Positions 51,711-60,180 of a DNA stretch of 64,000 nt are shown one piece after another (position 1 is the stretch's first letter; each line of letters opens with the position of its first letter). Position numbers and translations under genes: made by a program. The stretch is from assembly GCA_965660945.1 (NCBI GenBank), contig CBFIBS010000012.1, positions 30,097 to 94,096 on the forward strand. Reading direction: 5' to 3'. The notes under the pieces were generated by a model. That model was not told the DNA's origin. It searched no databases and was given only the letters and a program-made list of their open reading frames with translations. The DNA comes from UBA7985 sp002711265 (lineage in GTDB: Bacteria; Pseudomonadota; Alphaproteobacteria; UBA7985).

Positions 51711-51819
51711 TTCTTAGGGCCATCTTGCCCTCAGGTAGTGTATAAAGTGAAGGTTTGCAGCTCTTTGCGACCTGTAGGTGATAGGCCCTTGCGAGCCATT
51801 TCTTAGGGCAAAGCCCTAA
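51711..51819. promoter_or_regulatory. Paired TTCTTAGGGC dyads in a divergent promoter
   Basis: TTCTTAGGGC occurs at 51711-51720 and 51800-51809, 89 bp apart. The first is followed by GCCCT (51727-51731). The second forms a perfect TTAGGGC-AAA-GCCCTAA palindrome (51803-51819). Both lie between the divergent globin and phosphohexomutase genes, so a shared regulator is possible. Confidence 0.45.
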
Positions 51820-51828
51820 ACTTACCAA

Positions 51829-51866
51829 TTTGACGAAAACTCGTCATTTAGACGGTCAATTTGACG
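51829..51866. promoter_or_regulatory. Cluster of TTGAC half-sites before the phosphohexomutase gene
   Basis: TGACGA (51831-51836) and TCGTCA (51841-51846) form one dyad, and GTCAA (51855-51859) with TTGAC (51861-51865) forms another, both within 50 bp of the GTG start. They could be an operator or overlapping -35 elements. Confidence 0.4.
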
Positions 51867-51879
51867 GAAGGCAGGGATC

Positions 51880-53235
51880 GTGGACCCCAGAATTTTCAAA
51901 GCTTACGACGTGCGTGGAATTGTCCCAGAGCAGCTGAACCCGGCCGTTGCAGCGCGGATCGCAGGTGGAGTGAAGAATGCGACCGGCGGGCAGACCTTTG
52001 TTGTTGGGCACGATGTGAGGTTGCATAGCCGTGGGTTGGTCGAAGCAATGATCGAAGCCTTGGTCAGCGCTGGTGCTGATGTGATTGATCTGGGTTTGTG
52101 CGGGACGGAAGAGGTTTACTTCTGGACAGGGTACGAGAACGCAGATGGCGGTCTGATGGTCACGGCCAGCCATAATCCGGCTGAGTACAATGGCGTTAAA
52201 TTTGTTGGTAAGGCGGCTGCGCCACTGAGCCAGGACGGTATGGATGCTGTGCGGGACTGGGCAGCCTCCGAGGCGCCTTTGCCGGTGTCTGCGAACAAAG
52301 GGCAGGTGCGCAGTCCACAGCGTCCTACGGCTTACATCGACCGGCTGATGGACTTTGCTAGTCTTGAAGGCATTCGACCCCTTCACGTTGTGCTCAACGC
52401 GGGAAACGGCTGCGCCGGTCCGGTGATTGAGGCACTGGCTGAGCGAATGCCATCGCAGGTGCGGCTGAGCCTCGTGCACGGCGAGCCGGACGGGACCTTT
52501 CCCAATGGGATTCCCAACCCACTGCTCCCCGATCGGCGGCAGGCAACCACCGACGCGGTGCGGGAGCTGGGCGCCGATTTCGGGGTCGCCTTCGACGGCG
52601 ACTTCGACCGCTGCTTCTTCTTCGACGGCGAAGGCCGGTTCGTGGAGGGATACTACATCGTCGGGCTGCTGGCGCAGGCCATCCTCGGCCGCTCGGCACC
52701 CGGGACGCCGATCGTCTACGACAACCGCATGACGTGGGCGACCGAGGCTGCTATCGCCGCCGCCGGTGGCCGGGCGGTGGTGTCGCGCACCGGGCACGTG
52801 TTCCTGAAGCGGGCGCTGCGCGAGCACGGCGCGGCCTATGGCGGGGAGATGAGCGCCCACCACTACTTTCACGCGTTCTACAGCTGCGACAGCGGCATGA
52901 TCCCCTGGTTGCTGATCGCACAGCTGGTGGGCGAGGGCGACCGGTCGCTGTCCGAGCACGTCGCATCGGCGCAGGCTGCCTTTCCCTGTTCGGGCGAGAT
53001 CAACTTTCGGCTCGATAACACCGCAGCTGCGCTCGCGCGGGTCGAAGCCGCCTTTGCTGGAACGGGTCAGCGGGAGGATATCGACGGGGTCAGTTACAGC
53101 TTTGCTGACTGGCGGTTCAATGTCCGTCTGTCCAACACCGAGCCACTTTTGCGCCTCAACGTCGAAACCCGAGGCGACCCGGCGCTGCTATCGGAAAAGA
53201 CCGACGAACTGCGGGCGCTGATCGAGGGAGTTTAG
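51880..53235 (+). CDS. Phosphomannomutase/phosphoglucomutase (AlgC/ManB-like)
   Basis: A 451-residue alpha-D-phosphohexomutase. The phosphoserine loop is TASHNP (about 94-99), the metal loop DGDFDR, the sugar loop GEMSAHHYF and the phosphate loop RLSNTEPLLR. It interconverts 1- and 6-phosphates of mannose or glucose for polysaccharide and LPS precursors. The start is a GTG at 51880 preceded by GGAAGGCAGGG. Its stop overlaps the convergent mazG by 4 nt. The divergent globin operon shares its promoter region. Confidence 0.9.
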   Translation: MDPRIFKAYDVRGIVPEQLNPAVAARIAGGVKNATGGQTFVVGHDVRLHSRGLVEAMIEALVSAGADVIDLGLCGTEEVYFWTGYENADGGLMVTASHNPAEYNGVKFVGKAAAPLSQDGMDAVRDWAASEAPLPVSANKGQVRSPQRPTAYIDRLMDFASLEGIRPLHVVLNAGNGCAGPVIEALAERMPSQVRLSLVHGEPDGTFPNGIPNPLLPDRRQATTDAVRELGADFGVAFDGDFDRCFFFDGEGRFVEGYYIVGLLAQAILGRSAPGTPIVYDNRMTWATEAAIAAAGGRAVVSRTGHVFLKRALREHGAAYGGEMSAHHYFHAFYSCDSGMIPWLLIAQLVGEGDRSLSEHVASAQAAFPCSGEINFRLDNTAAALARVEAAFAGTGQREDIDGVSYSFADWRFNVRLSNTEPLLRLNVETRGDPALLSEKTDELRALIEGV

Positions 53236-54107
53236 TCGCCTGCTGCTGGGGCTTTGCCGGCCTTCTCGGCGGCTTTCACGGCGTTCCAGGCGGCGTGTAG
53301 TTCGTCGATATGGCGGTCGTCCCAGTGGAATTCCAGCGCCCGTTCGACCGCATTGAAGCGGCGGGTGAACTTGGCGTTGGCCCGGTGCAAGGCGTTTTCC
53401 GGGTCTATATTGAGCCGCCGAGCCACGGCCGCGGCGACGAACAGCAGATCACCGACTTCCAGCTCCAGCGCGTCGCGGTCCGGCGGGCTGCGCTCAGCCT
53501 CTTCCTTCACCTCCGCCAGCTCCTCATCCACCTTGCCGTAGATTTCGTGCATTTCCGGGTGGTCGAAGCCGACCCGCGCTGCCTTGCGCTGGATCTTGTC
53601 GGTCGCGAGCAGGGCTGGGAAGATGCTGGGAATATCCTGCAGCGTCGCGCGGGGGTCGACGTCCGGGCTGGTGAGGCCGGCAGCGGCCTTGGCGGTCTGC
53701 TTGGCGTGCTTTTCTTCGGTCTTGATCCGGTCCCAGTCGGCCTTCTGCGCAGCCTCGTCGGGATAGGCCGTGTCTTCAAAGACGTGCGGGTGACGGTGCA
53801 CCATCTTGTCGGCGATGCCGTGGGCGACGTCGTCGAAGTCGAACAGCCCGGCTTCCTGCGCTATCTGCGCGTGAAACACCACCTGCAGCAGCAAGTCGCC
53901 CAGCTCCTCCTTCAGATCGACCCAGTCGTCGCGTTCGATAGCGTCGGCAACTTCGTAGGCTTCCTCGACCGTGTAGGGGGCGATGGTGGCAAAGGTCTGC
54001 TTTACGTCCCAGGGGCAGCCGCCGTCAGGGTCGCGCAGTTGCTTCATCACGCTGAGGATCCGCGCCAGACCGTTGCCAGCCTGCGGGGTGGGGATGTCGT
54101 GCTTCAT
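53232..54107 (-). CDS. mazG: Nucleoside triphosphate pyrophosphohydrolase MazG
   Basis: A 291-residue all-alpha NTP pyrophosphatase with two MazG repeats. The N-terminal one has CPWD, EEAYEVADAI and EELGDLLLQV (ExxE...ExxD); the C-terminal one has EELAEVKEE and ELEVGDLLFVAAAVAR, also with the metal acidic residues. It hydrolyses (d)NTPs to monophosphates and removes damaged nucleotides. The length is close to the usual 260-290 residues. Confidence 0.95.
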   Translation of the reverse strand: MKHDIPTPQAGNGLARILSVMKQLRDPDGGCPWDVKQTFATIAPYTVEEAYEVADAIERDDWVDLKEELGDLLLQVVFHAQIAQEAGLFDFDDVAHGIADKMVHRHPHVFEDTAYPDEAAQKADWDRIKTEEKHAKQTAKAAAGLTSPDVDPRATLQDIPSIFPALLATDKIQRKAARVGFDHPEMHEIYGKVDEELAEVKEEAERSPPDRDALELEVGDLLFVAAAVARRLNIDPENALHRANAKFTRRFNAVERALEFHWDDRHIDELHAAWNAVKAAEKAGKAPAAGD

Positions 54108-54192
54108 GGCGCGGGCTGTTCCTGCTTCCGGATCAATAATGGTGGAGGGCGTCTCACGGGAGGGCCAGGGGGCTGGTGATTGCGGGTGTCAG

Positions 54193-55554
54193 TCACTGCC
54201 AGCGTACGTCCTGCCGGGTAAGTTCAGCCTGAACCGCTGTCATATCAGGTTGCTCCATGGCGGTGCCCGCCTTGACCGACAGCGCCGCGGCGATGCCCGC
54301 GCCCTGTCCGCTGACCGCGCAGCAGGCCATGTTGCGCGTGGCAGCGTGGGCAACCTTGTCACCCCCGGTCGAGCGACCGACAACCAGCAGGTTTTCGATG
54401 CCCTTGGGCACCAAGGAGCGGAAGGGTACGTGCATATACCGCCCCGTGGTGGGCAAGATCAGGATACCGTAGCCGTCGATGAATTCGGGGTAGATGCCAA
54501 CGCTGTCTTCGAACCGGCCCTGCTCTCGCACGTCGGTTTCAGTCATGTTGTAGATCGCATCGATTTTTCGGGTGTCGCGGATGCCGATGCTCATGCCGAA
54601 GTTGCGCAGGCGCACGCCTTCGCAGCCCGGCGTGTAGGCGCGCAGCGCGTCGATGGCGAGCATGGCCTGCCGCCGCCCCTCGATCTCGAATTCGGTCAGG
54701 CTGTCCGGGTCGGTGCCGTCGACTCCGGCAAGGTGGACAAGGTTCATGTAGGTGAGCTCGCCGCTGTCGTGCACGGCGCCCCAGGTCCCGGCGATGGTAT
54801 CCAGATCGGCGGGGATCAGGCCTTCGGCCCGCGCCTGATCGAAGGGCTTGCCCAGATAGGGCGAGTACATCTCGTCTTCCTTGCCCGAGGTCTCGATCTG
54901 CCATTCACCGCTGGACCAGCTGGCGTAGGTCGAGGGGTTTTCGCGGATGCCGTCGAGGAAAGCCGCCTTGTTGACCCCGGCGAGGTGGAACATGACCGAG
55001 GCTGCCTGCAACTCCTCGCGCGGTGTCGACTTCATGGGCGCCCCGGCGCGGAAGGCAACGTCGGCGTCACCGGTGGCGTCGATCACCCGCTCGGCGAGGA
55101 TGGCTTCGCGGCCGGCCTTGCTTTCAACGATCACCCCAGTGACGCGCGGTCCCTCCATGATCGGAGCGACAAAGGCCCGGTGCAGCATGGGGTGGATGCC
55201 GGCTTCGAGCACCAGTTTGTCGGCGACCAGCTTGAAGCCCTCGGAGTCCAGTTCGTAGGACAGGGACTGGCTTTCGGGGACAGCGGCGCCTTCGGCCTTG
55301 GCGCGCTGTTCAAACTCCCAGCCCAGACCGCCAGCCTCGACGGTCTGCTCGTGACGGTACCAGGCAAAGCCCTCGACCCCGACCACGGTGATATTGCCGC
55401 CAAAGCAGCCGAAGCGTTCGAGCAGAGTGACCTCTACCCCTGCGCGCGCGGCGGCCAAAGCGGCGGCTAGTCCCCCCGGACCGGAGCCGACCACGAGGAC
55501 GTCTGTTTTGTGCACGATCGGGGTTTGGCGGGCGGGTTCGGTGATGCTGGGCAT
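54193..55554 (-). CDS. FAD-dependent oxidoreductase (FAD_oxidored family)
   Basis: A 453-residue flavoprotein. The dinucleotide motif GSGPGG with VLVVGSGPGGLAAALAAARAG lies near the N-terminus, VTLLERFGCFGGN is the adjoining loop, IDATGDAD sits in the middle and VVGRSTGGDKVAHAATRNM near the end. Members of this family act on sugar-like or small organic substrates, but are poorly known. It follows the LacI gene on the same strand and faces the sugar operon, so it may oxidise the imported sugar. ATG 55554 is preferred to GTG 55575. Confidence 0.75.
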   Translation of the reverse strand: MPSITEPARQTPIVHKTDVLVVGSGPGGLAAALAAARAGVEVTLLERFGCFGGNITVVGVEGFAWYRHEQTVEAGGLGWEFEQRAKAEGAAVPESQSLSYELDSEGFKLVADKLVLEAGIHPMLHRAFVAPIMEGPRVTGVIVESKAGREAILAERVIDATGDADVAFRAGAPMKSTPREELQAASVMFHLAGVNKAAFLDGIRENPSTYASWSSGEWQIETSGKEDEMYSPYLGKPFDQARAEGLIPADLDTIAGTWGAVHDSGELTYMNLVHLAGVDGTDPDSLTEFEIEGRRQAMLAIDALRAYTPGCEGVRLRNFGMSIGIRDTRKIDAIYNMTETDVREQGRFEDSVGIYPEFIDGYGILILPTTGRYMHVPFRSLVPKGIENLLVVGRSTGGDKVAHAATRNMACCAVSGQGAGIAAALSVKAGTAMEQPDMTAVQAELTRQDVRWQ

Positions 55555-55658
55555 GGCTGCAAGTCGCTGTTTCACTGTGGGGTGAAGACTGACACTGCCG
55601 CAGGCGGATTTAAAGTCAAAAAGGGCAGCCCAGAGGCCCGACAGCGCTCATTCAGCCC

Positions 55659-56687
55659 TCATTCGGGCCTAGGTGCAGCCGTGCTGTCCCGCACCACCAG
55701 AGTGACGTCGAGTTGCGGGTGAAGACCTTCCCGGTGGCTCTCGCCGTTGATGCGGTCGAGTAGCATGCGGGCCGCCATCCGTCCCAACTCCAGCCGCGGC
55801 TGAGAAATCGTGGTCAGCGCCGGAACAAAGAACCCGGAGACTTCAATATCATCAAAGCCGATGACGGAGACGTCTTCCGGCACCCGGAACCCCTGCCGCG
55901 AGAGTTGGGAGATGAAGCCGAAGGCCTGCTGGTCGCTGGCGCAGAACATGGCCGTCGGACGGTCGTCCATGGTCCGCCAGATTTCAGCAGCCAGCTTTCC
56001 GGCTTCGAGGTTGAAGTCGCCGGGCAGGATGAAGTCCTCGCGCACGGGCAGACCGATCGAATTCAGCCCAGCGCGAAAGCCCTGCAGCCGGGTGGTGGTC
56101 AGAATGTTGCCGCGGGGGCCAGTGATGTGCCCGATCTTGGTGTGGCCAAGGTCCGCGAGGTGGCGGACCGCCTTCTCCGCGCCGCCGGTGTTATCGACAG
56201 TGACTGAGGGGGCAGGGAGGTCTTCCGGATATTCACAGGCGGATACGACGGGCACTTGCGACAGGCTCGTCACGCGGTTGCGCAGGCGGCCGAGGTCTAT
56301 CTGGCCATCGAGCACGACGAATCCATCCACCCGGGCTGCAGCGAGCAGACTGGCGTGGTCGAAGGCCCCCTGTCCGGTCATGGAGCTCTCGGTGACCAGC
56401 ACGCCAAAGCCATTGGGCCCGGCGATCTGCTCGATACCTGCAATGATCGACGAGAAAAACGGGTTGGACAGGTCCGGTGCGATCACGCCGATGGCGTTAG
56501 CCCGTTGCTGGCGCAGGTTGCGGGCTGCTTCATTGACCACATAGCCGGTCCTTTCGACCGCCTCGAGCACCTGCCTCCGCGCCTTTTCACTGACCCGCTC
56601 CGGGTAACTCAGGGCGCGGCTGACCGTCGCTGTCGATACGCCGGCGACGCGGGCAACATCCTGGATGGTGGGGACTTCAGTTTTCAT
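55659..56687 (-). CDS. LacI family transcriptional regulator
   Basis: A 342-residue LacI-type repressor. The N-terminal HTH (about 6-27, TIQDVARVAGVSTATVSRAL) and hinge are followed by a periplasmic-binding-protein-like sensor (about 60-335). ATG 56687 gives the standard N-terminus; the open frame to 56777 would add a non-family extension. It is divergent from the ABC sugar operon, and the shared region holds three LacI-type operators, so it should control the operon and possibly itself. The inducer is probably the imported sugar or a metabolite. Confidence 0.92.
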   Translation of the reverse strand: MKTEVPTIQDVARVAGVSTATVSRALSYPERVSEKARRQVLEAVERTGYVVNEAARNLRQQRANAIGVIAPDLSNPFFSSIIAGIEQIAGPNGFGVLVTESSMTGQGAFDHASLLAAARVDGFVVLDGQIDLGRLRNRVTSLSQVPVVSACEYPEDLPAPSVTVDNTGGAEKAVRHLADLGHTKIGHITGPRGNILTTTRLQGFRAGLNSIGLPVREDFILPGDFNLEAGKLAAEIWRTMDDRPTAMFCASDQQAFGFISQLSRQGFRVPEDVSVIGFDDIEVSGFFVPALTTISQPRLELGRMAARMLLDRINGESHREGLHPQLDVTLVVRDSTAAPRPE

Positions 56688-56716
56688 GGTAACGGTTCTT
56701 ATCGAGAATGGATTTC

Positions 56717-56751
56717 GTGCACAAATAATGACCATTGATACCTTGTGCACA
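56717..56751. promoter_or_regulatory. Two GTGCACA sites upstream of the LacI gene
   Basis: GTGCACA at 56717-56723 and at 56745-56751 (within TGTGCACA, 56744-56751) lie 28 bp apart in the LacI leader/promoter. Each contains the GTGCAC palindrome. They differ from the LacI-type operators, so they may serve a second regulator. Confidence 0.4.
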
Positions 56752-56794
56752 GTTTGACGCTTGACTCTCGTATTCATATTCCTGCAAACAGCGG

Positions 56795-56808
56795 TGCAAT
56801 CGTTTACA
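56795..56808. promoter_or_regulatory. LacI-type operator 1
   Basis: TGCAATCGTTTACA fits the general LacI-family pattern TGnAAnCGnTTnCA at every fixed position, with the central CG. It is 108 bp from the LacI start and 126 bp before the binding-protein start. Confidence 0.75.
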
Positions 56809-56826
56809 TATAGGCTGCGTTGGGAG

Positions 56827-56840
56827 TGTAATCCTTTTCA
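56827..56840. promoter_or_regulatory. LacI-type operator 2, degenerate
   Basis: TGTAATCCTTTTCA fits the same pattern except that the central CG is CC. It is exactly 32 bp from operators 1 and 3. Confidence 0.5.
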
Positions 56841-56858
56841 TTACCCTCTGCTAGGTAT

Positions 56859-56872
56859 TGTAATCGATTGCA
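56859..56872. promoter_or_regulatory. LacI-type operator 3
   Basis: TGTAATCGATTGCA fits TGnAAnCGnTTnCA at every fixed position and is almost palindromic. It lies 61 bp before the binding-protein start, where binding would block transcription. Confidence 0.75.
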
Positions 56873-56933
56873 GGGCTTTGGAGGGCCCGATTTGTTCACG
56901 GGAAAGCTTGTCTTTCCAAGGGAGGAATACCTC

Positions 56934-58178
56934 ATGATGAAACTTAAGTCGGCTGCAGTCGCAGCTGCTGCCCTCGTTGCGTCTGTTGGCGTTGCCGGGG
57001 CGGAAAAGATGGAAGTCACCCACTGGTGGACTTCTGGTGGTGAAGCTGCGGCCGTGTCCGTATTCGCCGACGCAGTAAATGCTTCCGGCCACGAGTGGGA
57101 AGATGCGGCAATCGCTGGCGGTGATAACGCCCGTGCTGTCATTCTTTCACGGATTGCCGGTGGCGACCCAATGGCAGCGACGCAGCTGAACACTGGTCGT
57201 GACGCGGAAGATCTGGTTCAGGCAGGCCTGATGACTGATCTGACCGACCTCGCAGAAGCTGAGGGTTGGGCTGACTTCATTCGCCCATCCAAGTTGCTCG
57301 ATTCCTGTACCTACGAAGGCCGCATCTACTGCGTGCCGGTTAACATTCACTCTTTCCAGTGGATGTGGCTGAGCCGCGATGCCTACGGAACTGCTGGCGT
57401 TGATGTCCCAACCAACTGGGACGAGTTCGTCGCTGCAGCACCTGCGCTTCGTGATGCTGGTCTGACTCCTCTGGCCGTTGGCGGCCAGGCTTGGCAGATC
57501 GGTGGCATGTCCGGCGTATTCCAGGTTGCTCTGGGTGGTGTCGATCTGTACCGCGCCATTAACGCAAACAAGTCCGCTGAAGCCGCTGCTTCTCCAGAAA
57601 TGACCCGCGTGTTCCAGGCTATCGCTGACGCACGGGGCATGGTTGATGACGGCTACGTTGGCCGCGCGTGGAACGATGCAACGGCTATGGTTATCCGTGG
57701 CGAAGCTGGTGCACAGATCATGGGTGACTGGGCTCAAGGCGAATTCGGCGTAGCTGGTCAGACCGCTGGCGTTGAGTACGATTGTCTCCCAGGCTTGGGT
57801 GTATTCCCCGTGCTGGATACCGGTGGTGATGCGTTTTACTTCCCTAAGCCGAGGAAGAACGTTGAAGCAATGACTGCCGCGCAGCTGGAAATGGCATCCC
57901 TGCTCGTTTCCAAGCAGGTGCAGGTTGACTTCAACCTTGCTAAGGGCTCGCTGCCAATCCGTGGCGACATCGATCTGGCAGCTGCCAACGATTGCATGAA
58001 GAAGGGTCTGGAAATTCTCTCGAACCCAGACAACGTTCTGCCATCCTCTGAGCAGACCTTCTCTGGCGACACGCAGGGTCAGATGGACGACCTCTGGGTT
58101 GAGTTCTTCAGTGACGCAAGCATCTCGGTCGAAGAAGCTCAGGCTCGCTTCGTAGAGATCATTGCAAGCGCTGACTAA
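56934..58178 (+). CDS. ABC sugar transporter substrate-binding protein
   Basis: A 414-residue periplasmic binding protein. The signal peptide (1-23, cut near AGA) is followed by a two-lobed carbohydrate-binding fold of the MalE-like class 1 extracellular family: VTHWWTSGGEAAAV at the start, NIHSFQWMWLSRDAYG, GGQAWQIGGMSGVFQ and AQIMGDWAQGEF (Trp-rich sugar contacts). Similar to glucose/mannose GtsA-like proteins; the sugar is not certain. GGGAGG ends 8 nt before ATG 56934. Codons ending in T are more frequent than in neighbours, as in strongly expressed genes. Confidence 0.88.
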   Translation: MMKLKSAAVAAAALVASVGVAGAEKMEVTHWWTSGGEAAAVSVFADAVNASGHEWEDAAIAGGDNARAVILSRIAGGDPMAATQLNTGRDAEDLVQAGLMTDLTDLAEAEGWADFIRPSKLLDSCTYEGRIYCVPVNIHSFQWMWLSRDAYGTAGVDVPTNWDEFVAAAPALRDAGLTPLAVGGQAWQIGGMSGVFQVALGGVDLYRAINANKSAEAAASPEMTRVFQAIADARGMVDDGYVGRAWNDATAMVIRGEAGAQIMGDWAQGEFGVAGQTAGVEYDCLPGLGVFPVLDTGGDAFYFPKPRKNVEAMTAAQLEMASLLVSKQVQVDFNLAKGSLPIRGDIDLAAANDCMKKGLEILSNPDNVLPSSEQTFSGDTQGQMDDLWVEFFSDASISVEEAQARFVEIIASAD

Positions 58179-58199
58179 TCAAGCTTAGAAGCATGATTT

Positions 58200-58236
58200 G
58201 GCTGGGTGCCCATTAGTGGTACCCAGCCCTCTTTTT
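58200..58236 (+). terminator. Intrinsic terminator between binding protein and permeases
   Basis: GGCTGGGT (58200-58207) pairs with ACCCAGCC (58221-58228), with an inner CC/GG, and is followed by CTCTTTTT (T5 at 58232-58236). As after dctP at the left end, it would keep binding-protein mRNA in excess over the permease part. Confidence 0.85.
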
Positions 58237-58301
58237 GTCATTGGAAGGGCTAGCCTTTGCCGATGACTTAAGAATCCACGACTTTACTAAAGGGGAGCAC
58301 G

Positions 58302-59273
58302 ATGTCTGCGCCAAAGACGCGACGCTGGTGGTACGGATTGACCAAAAATCTGAATGCCAAAACCGCCGCACTTCCCATGATATTTACAACTTTGGTTGTG
58401 TTTGTTGGCTGTTCGTTGTGGACGATGCTGTACTCGTTCACGAAGTCCAAGCTTATTCCTGTGAGCCTCTTTAAAGAAGATGGCTATCTCGGTTTTATTA
58501 ATTCGAAGGCCTTCGTCGGACTTGCCCAGTACGAGCGACTGCTCGATGGTCAACGCAACACCAAGTGGGCGGAATCGGTTGAAAATATTGCCACCTACGG
58601 CATTTTTTCTCTCTTGTTTTCGTTTACCGTCGGCTTTGTACTGGCCGCGCTTATCGATCAGAAGGTCCGGTTCGAGAACGCATTCCGTACAATATATCTT
58701 TACCCTTTTGCGCTTTCTTTCGTGGTGACGGGCGTTGTCTGGCAGTGGATGCTGAGTCCCTCGGGCATACAGGATGCCATCAACCAGTTCGGTGCCTGGT
58801 CCAACATCGGTTTCCTAGAAACCCTGCCGTTCAAGCTGATGGCCAGTGGTGACACTGTAATGTACGCCGTTCTGATCGCTGGTCTGTGGCAGGGCACAGG
58901 TTTCACCATGGTGTTGATGCTGGCAGGCTTGCGCGGGATTGACGGTGAAATTTGGAAAGCGTCTCGTGTCGACGGCATTCCAGCCTGGAAAACTTATGTT
59001 TTCGTTGCAATCCCGATGATGCGCGGTGTGTTTATCACCACGCTGGTGATCGCTGCTTCAGGAATCGTGAAGCTTTACGATCTGGTGGTGGTGCTCACCA
59101 ATGGTGGCCCAGGTTTCGGGTCCGAGGTGCCAGCGAAGTACGTATTCGACTTCATGTTCTCGCGAGCGAACCTCGGGCAGGCCCTGTCGGCCTCAACCAT
59201 GATGCTCATCACCGTCGTAATTATTCTTATCCCTTGGATGTACCTTGAGTACGGCCGGAAAAAAGAGCGCTAG
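58302..59273 (+). CDS. ABC sugar transporter permease 1 (MalF-like)
   Basis: A 323-residue permease with six hydrophobic helices and the EAA loop, here EIWKASRVDGIPAWKTYVFVAIPMM, which contacts the ATPase. It pairs with the next gene to form the membrane channel of the sugar importer. AAAGGGGAG precedes the ATG. It sits behind the terminator at 58.2 kb. Confidence 0.9.
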   Translation: MSAPKTRRWWYGLTKNLNAKTAALPMIFTTLVVFVGCSLWTMLYSFTKSKLIPVSLFKEDGYLGFINSKAFVGLAQYERLLDGQRNTKWAESVENIATYGIFSLLFSFTVGFVLAALIDQKVRFENAFRTIYLYPFALSFVVTGVVWQWMLSPSGIQDAINQFGAWSNIGFLETLPFKLMASGDTVMYAVLIAGLWQGTGFTMVLMLAGLRGIDGEIWKASRVDGIPAWKTYVFVAIPMMRGVFITTLVIAASGIVKLYDLVVVLTNGGPGFGSEVPAKYVFDFMFSRANLGQALSASTMMLITVVIILIPWMYLEYGRKKER

Positions 59274-59285
59274 GAGGCAAAGACG

Positions 59286-60176
59286 ATGACTTCGAAAGCG
59301 CAGACCCCACGCGGCAAAAAGCCTAATCGGATCAGCCCCAGCCGGATCGTTGTTTATTCGATCCTGTTCGTTGCTGCGGTCTATTACCTTCTGCCGCTCT
59401 ATGTGATGGTGATCACGTCTCTCAAAGACCTAGATGATGTTCGCCAGGGCAACATCTTTGCCCTACCTGTGCGGATCACGCTCGATGCCTGGTTCAAGGC
59501 GTGGGATTCGGCGTGCACAGGGCTCTATTGTGAAGGTCTGAAGGTTGGCTTCTGGAATTCTGTTCAGATCACCGTTCCATCCGTAATCGTTTCCATTGTT
59601 GTCGCCTCCGTGAATGGCTATGCCCTCTCCTATTGGCGCTTCAAAGGTTCCGAAGTGTTCTTTACGATTCTGATCATCGGCTCGTTTATTCCTTATCAGG
59701 TCATGCTCTACCCTCTGGTGGTTATTACCAGAGAGCTCAATATCTTCGGCACGCTCTGGGGCGTTATCCTGATCCATACGATCTTTGGTATGCCGATCCT
59801 GACGCTGCTATTCCGCAACTATTTTGCGGCGTTGCCTGTCGAGTTGTTCAAGGCAGCGAGGGTCGATGGGGCTGGGTTCTGGGGTATCTTCATCAAGATC
59901 ATGCTGCCGCTGTCTATCCCGATTGTGGTTGTGGCAATGATCCTTCAGGTGACTGGTATCTGGAATGACTTCCTATTTGGGACTGTTTTTGCTGGCACCA
60001 AGAACTGGCCCATGACGGTCCAGCTCAACAACATCGTGAACACAACTCAGGGTGTGAAAGAGCATAATGTCAATATGGCAGCCACCATCCTGACCGGCTT
60101 GGTGCCGCTGACCATCTACTTCATCTCAGGACGCTATTTTGTGCGCGGCATCGCAGCCGGCGCTGTTAAGGGTTAA
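59286..60176 (+). CDS. ABC sugar transporter permease 2 (MalG-like)
   Basis: A 296-residue permease with six helices and the EAA loop around LPVELFKAARVDGAGFWGIF. The N-terminal 18 residues are basic. It starts 12 bp after permease 1 with AGGAGG-like sequence upstream, and ends 4 bp before the ATPase gene. Confidence 0.9.
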   Translation: MTSKAQTPRGKKPNRISPSRIVVYSILFVAAVYYLLPLYVMVITSLKDLDDVRQGNIFALPVRITLDAWFKAWDSACTGLYCEGLKVGFWNSVQITVPSVIVSIVVASVNGYALSYWRFKGSEVFFTILIIGSFIPYQVMLYPLVVITRELNIFGTLWGVILIHTIFGMPILTLLFRNYFAALPVELFKAARVDGAGFWGIFIKIMLPLSIPIVVVAMILQVTGIWNDFLFGTVFAGTKNWPMTVQLNNIVNTTQGVKEHNVNMAATILTGLVPLTIYFISGRYFVRGIAAGAVKG

Positions 60177-60180
60177 GCCG

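Noticed and set aside
53983..55470. 495-codon plus-strand frame over the FAD oxidoreductase
   Set aside because: It is antisense to a complete flavoprotein gene, has no ribosome-binding site and no recognisable domain.
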